Positions 6,367 through 8,297 of a stretch of 8,297 bases of DNA are shown one piece after another. How positions within the stretch are numbered: position 1 is the stretch's first letter; every line of letters starts with the position of its first letter. Made by a program: the position numbers and the translations under genes. This DNA comes from Rhizobacter sp. (GTDB lineage: Bacteria; Pseudomonadota; Gammaproteobacteria; Burkholderiales; Burkholderiaceae_C): the NCBI GenBank assembly GCA_025359585.1, contig JANYFX010000286.1, forward strand, positions 1 to 8,297, written 5' to 3'. The notes beneath the pieces were generated by a model. That model was given only the letters and a program-made list of their open reading frames with translations. It did not search any database and was not told the origin of the DNA.

Positions 6367-6370
6367 CTCC
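6367..6370 (-). promoter_or_regulatory. Shine-Dalgarno site fixing the exbB-type start
   Basis: GGAG on the minus strand lies eight bases before the ATG at 6358, in the 52-base gap after the small exported protein gene. It supports initiation here rather than at the upstream in-frame ATG at 6709. The same gap holds a very short ACAG/CTGT hairpin of doubtful meaning. Confidence 0.5.
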
Positions 6371-6410
6371 GATAACAGAAACTGTGGGCTCGATGAGAGG
6401 AAGGCGCGTA

Positions 6411-6728
6411 TCACTTTCGGCTGGTCGCCGTGGCAGCTGCAGGGGCACGCGCCTGCGTCGCCGCGTCGTAGTGCACCTGCCTGCGGAACACATCACGGTC
6501 GACCGGTGCGAGCGCTTCGTCGAGCACGCCCCCGGTCGGTCGGCCCGAAAGGTCGCCGGGCAGCGGCTTCTTCCAGGGCACGATGTAGAGAACCTTGGGC
6601 AACTCGCTGTTGCCGATGATCTTGGTGCGGTCGACGTCGGCACGGTCCTGCGCCAGCGCGGGTGCGGCGCCGGCCGCGAGCAACGCAAGCAGCACTGCGG
6701 TGCGAACACTCCCCGGGGTCTGCTTCAT
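6411..6728 (-). CDS. Small exported protein of unknown function in the ExbBD/AgmX-type operon
   Basis: The 105-residue product has a clear signal peptide: MKQTPGSVRT, a hydrophobic core at 11-20, and cleavage after PALA at residue 26. The mature part is about 79 residues and periplasmic. Its core IIGNSELPKVLYIVPWKKP (37-55) is striking, and from memory I believe similar segments occur in short proteins of comparable TPR/ExbB/ExbD/AgmX operons, but I cannot search. After it come DRDVFRRQVHYD and a low-complexity Ala/Thr tail. No cysteine, lipobox or further membrane segment is present. Its ATG overlaps the TPR lipoprotein stop in an ATGA, and AAGGAG lies five bases upstream, so expression is coupled. 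An accessory periplasmic part of the motor complex is the best guess, by position only. Confidence 0.8.
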   Translation of the reverse strand: MKQTPGSVRTAVLLALLAAGAAPALAQDRADVDRTKIIGNSELPKVLYIVPWKKPLPGDLSGRPTGGVLDEALAPVDRDVFRRQVHYDAATQARAPAAATATSRK

Positions 6729-7432
6729 GACTGCTCCTTCTTGGTCGCCACGCTCTGCGCGGGCTTGCGGTTCTTGAGGTCGGCAACCCATTTGTTCACG
6801 ACCGCGTCCTTGCCCGTGGGCAAGGCGAGGTAGCGGTCGTAGAGCTCGAGCGCACGCTTGCCATCGCGCAGATACAGGTCGAAAAGAATGCCCAGGTTCA
6901 GGCAGGCGGCGGCGTAGTTCGGGTCGAGGTCGAGCGCCTTCTCGTACGCAGCGCGCGCCTTGGCGAACTGGCCCTGCTGCCGGTAGGCGATGCCGAGCTG
7001 GTTGTGGAACACCGGCTGCCGCGGGCTGGCGCGCACCGCCAGTTCGAGCTCGGCCACGGCTTCGTCGAGCTTGCCGGCACGGCTGTAGATCAAGCCGAGG
7101 TTGGCGTGCGCACCACCGAGCTCGGGGTTGGACTTGGCGAGTGCGACGAAAGCGCGCTCGGCCTCTTCGGTGCGGCCTGCCGCCAGCGAGCGGCGCGCCG
7201 CGTCGAACGCACGCTGGGCATTGGCATCGACCGGTGCCAACACCTCGGCCGGTGCCGGTGCGGGCGCCGCGGCCGGGGCAGGTGCGCTCGGTGAGGTCGC
7301 CTTCGGGGCAGCGGCCGCGGTCGCCGTGGCCGGCGCTTCTTTCGACGGTCCGATGCCGGACCAGGCCTCGCTCAGCGAAGCACAACCCACCGTGCCCGCG
7401 CACAGCGCGGCGATCAGACAGGAACGGATCAT
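6725..7432 (-). CDS. TPR lipoprotein of the ExbBD/AgmX-type operon
   Basis: The 235-residue protein begins MIRSCLIAALCAGTVGCASL. The sequence up to Gly16 looks like a type II signal peptide, with Cys17 as the lipidated residue (lipobox TVGC, slightly off consensus at -3). An Ala/Pro-rich tether follows (about 31-66), then roughly four tetratricopeptide repeats. These include AQRAFDAARRSLAAGRTEEA, AHANLGLIYSRAGKLDEAV, FHNQLGIAYRQQGQFAKAR and AACLNLGILFDLYLRDGKRA. TPR arrays bind partner proteins, so this one probably anchors a scaffold to the outer (or inner) membrane facing the periplasm. I chose the ATG at 7432, four bases after the upstream TPR gene stop. An in-frame ATG at 7450 would put six extra residues before the signal peptide. 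No strong Shine-Dalgarno is seen, which fits translational coupling. The Lys-rich C-terminus runs into the start of the next gene. Confidence 0.88.
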   Translation of the reverse strand: MIRSCLIAALCAGTVGCASLSEAWSGIGPSKEAPATATAAAAPKATSPSAPAPAAAPAPAPAEVLAPVDANAQRAFDAARRSLAAGRTEEAERAFVALAKSNPELGGAHANLGLIYSRAGKLDEAVAELELAVRASPRQPVFHNQLGIAYRQQGQFAKARAAYEKALDLDPNYAAACLNLGILFDLYLRDGKRALELYDRYLALPTGKDAVVNKWVADLKNRKPAQSVATKKEQS

Positions 7433-7436
7433 GGTT

Positions 7437-8297
7437 TCAGCGGATCGCATCGATGACCGCCTCGCTGCGTTCGAGCTTGCCGTAGCGCGCCGGGCGCAAT
7501 TCGCCGAGTGCCGTGAAGCTGTTCTTGACCCACTTGTCGTAGATGCCTTCGGAAGCGCGGCGCGCATTGGTCTCGTGCAGCTCGATGGCTTTCTCCTCGA
7601 ACGGGAAGGCCTGCTCTTCGAGCAACACGTTGTACTGCTCCAGTTCGGCCTTCGACAATTTCTTCGGCCGCTGCGAGCCGATCAAGGCCTTGCCGAAGTC
7701 CTGGTAGAGCGCGGCGATGTGGAAGGTGGCCGCCGTGGTCACGTCGGCCACGCCGTAGTCGGCCGCGACCGCATAGGCCTTCAGCGTTTCTTCGAGCTTG
7801 GTCTTCTTCAGCTTCAATTGTTTGGCGAGCGGCTCGATCAGCGGCACTTTGCGGTAGGCGTCGAGCACCGGTTCGGCCATCGCCAGCGCGGCCGTGGCAC
7901 CGAGGTAGCGGGTGCGGTTGGTGCGGGCGCCACCGGCGCGCAGGTCGGCCGCATAGATCTCTTTCATCAGCGTGAACTCACGCGTTGCGTTGCCGTCGGC
8001 CTTGGCCAGTCTGGCGAGGCGGTAGCGCGCTTCGAGCGCAGGCTCGAACGGATCCGGGTACTGCTTCAGGTAACGCTCGTAGGCCTTGGTGGCGGCAACA
8101 CGCGAGCCGCCCTTGTCGGCACCCTTTTCATACAACTCGGCGGCTTGCCAGAGTGCATCGCGGGCGATCTTCGGGTCCTTGGCTGTGGTCGCGAGGCGTT
8201 CGAATTCGCCAGCCGCCTGCGCCCAGTTGCCCTTCTCGAGGTACGCCACCGCGAGCTTGTTGCTGACCTCGCCTTGCAGCGGGTGGTTCGGGTAACG
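7437..8297 (-). CDS. Large TPR protein, C-terminal part (5' end outside window)
   Basis: The frame is open from the right edge, so the first visible residue is internal; 286 residues are seen. The GTG at 8249 is only an internal valine codon. Visible helical pairs include RYPNHPLQGEVSNKLAVAYL and EKGNWAQAAGEFERLA, then KIARDALWQAAELYEKGADK and AATKAYERYLKQYPDPFEPA, typical TPR/Sel1-like solenoid units with RYP/QYPD turns. The last 56 residues (231-286) form a different, conserved-looking block. It holds PFEEKAIELHETNARRA, GIYDKWVKNSFTALGEL and PARYGKLER, which from memory recurs at the end of long TPR proteins in comparable operons. The role is probably a periplasmic or outer-membrane scaffold for the ExbBD/AgmX-type machine. 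Whether a signal peptide exists cannot be seen. It is followed after four bases by the TPR lipoprotein gene. Confidence 0.85.
   Translation of the reverse strand, partial: RYPNHPLQGEVSNKLAVAYLEKGNWAQAAGEFERLATTAKDPKIARDALWQAAELYEKGADKGGSRVAATKAYERYLKQYPDPFEPALEARYRLARLAKADGNATREFTLMKEIYAADLRAGGARTNRTRYLGATAALAMAEPVLDAYRKVPLIEPLAKQLKLKKTKLEETLKAYAVAADYGVADVTTAATFHIAALYQDFGKALIGSQRPKKLSKAELEQYNVLLEEQAFPFEEKAIELHETNARRASEGIYDKWVKNSFTALGELRPARYGKLERSEAVIDAIR

Larger units (their letters stand above)
3635..8297 (-). other. Operon for an Agl/Tol-like proton-driven envelope machine (5' end outside window)
   Basis: Seven same-strand genes follow each other with junctions of +4, -4, +52, +2, +8 and -4 bases. 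That implies one transcript with translational coupling at five of six joints. The order is large TPR protein, TPR lipoprotein, small exported protein, ExbB, ExbD (Asn), ExbD (Asp), AgmX-type TonB-like protein. The promoter must lie beyond the right edge, and a stem-loop follows the last gene. Together they encode a channel, two stator subunits, a trans-periplasmic arm and protein-binding scaffolds. That is enough for a complete energy-transducing complex, but no receptor or cargo gene is included. Confidence 0.8.

Noticed and set aside
5292..6619. Long plus-strand open frames opposite the ExbB and ExbD genes (5292-6011 and 5816-6619)
   Set aside because: They are rich in Arg, His, Asp and Gln with no motif and are explained as antisense shadows of well-supported minus-strand genes.
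6359..6709. N-terminal extension of the ExbB-type protein from an ATG at 6709
   Set aside because: The extra sequence is out-of-frame shadow of the small exported protein gene. The ATG at 6358 has a Shine-Dalgarno and gives the usual ExbB length and topology.
7433..7567. N-terminal extension of the TPR lipoprotein from 7567
   Set aside because: It overlaps the end of the large TPR gene in another frame and would bury the lipoprotein signal peptide, which starts cleanly at the ATG at 7432.
1..8297. tRNA, rRNA, CRISPR, insertion sequence or attachment-site signals
   Set aside because: No cloverleaf, rRNA-like stretch, regularly spaced repeat or transposase-like frame with terminal repeats was found on reading both strands.

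Overview
The window is uniformly GC-rich. Its codon use and gene families fit a member of the Burkholderiales (betaproteobacteria), perhaps the Rubrivivax/Leptothrix/Methylibium branch. That placement is inference from sequence character, with no marker gene to confirm it. I see no RNA gene, CRISPR array, insertion sequence or prophage signature.

Left part, plus strand. The window opens on the last codons of a hydrophobic protein (stop at 54-56). A complete family III (CaiB/BaiF type) CoA-transferase follows at 111-1331. From 1464 a small protein begins that reads as a heavy-metal-associated (HMA, copper-chaperone-like) fold whose metal-binding cysteines are replaced. Its frame has no stop codon where the domain should end.

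Middle, minus strand. A secreted HExxH metalloprotease-like protein (2468 down to 1689) converges on the HMA-like gene. Upstream of it lies an E. coli-type glucokinase (3581 down to 2613).

Right part, minus strand. Positions 8297 down to 3635 hold a tightly packed operon. In transcription order it encodes a large TPR protein (cut by the window edge), a TPR lipoprotein, a small exported protein of unknown function, an ExbB/TolQ/MotA-type channel protein, two different ExbD/TolR-type proteins, and a TonB-like protein with an AgmX/PglI-type C-terminal domain. Starts and stops overlap or nearly touch at most junctions, so the products probably work as one envelope complex. The natural model is a proton-driven inner-membrane motor (ExbB plus two ExbD). 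It would act through the periplasm-spanning AgmX/TonB-like arm on outer-membrane or periplasmic TPR partners, comparable to Tol-Pal, TonB-ExbBD and the Agl/Glt machine of Myxococcus. No TonB-dependent receptor or transported substrate is encoded here, so its job cannot be read from this window.

The most notable points are these. The first ExbD carries Asn where the proton-carrying Asp normally sits, while the second keeps the Asp. A conserved-looking small exported protein sits inside the motor operon. The HMA-like protein has lost its CxxC. An orphan exported HELGH protein lies beside glucokinase.
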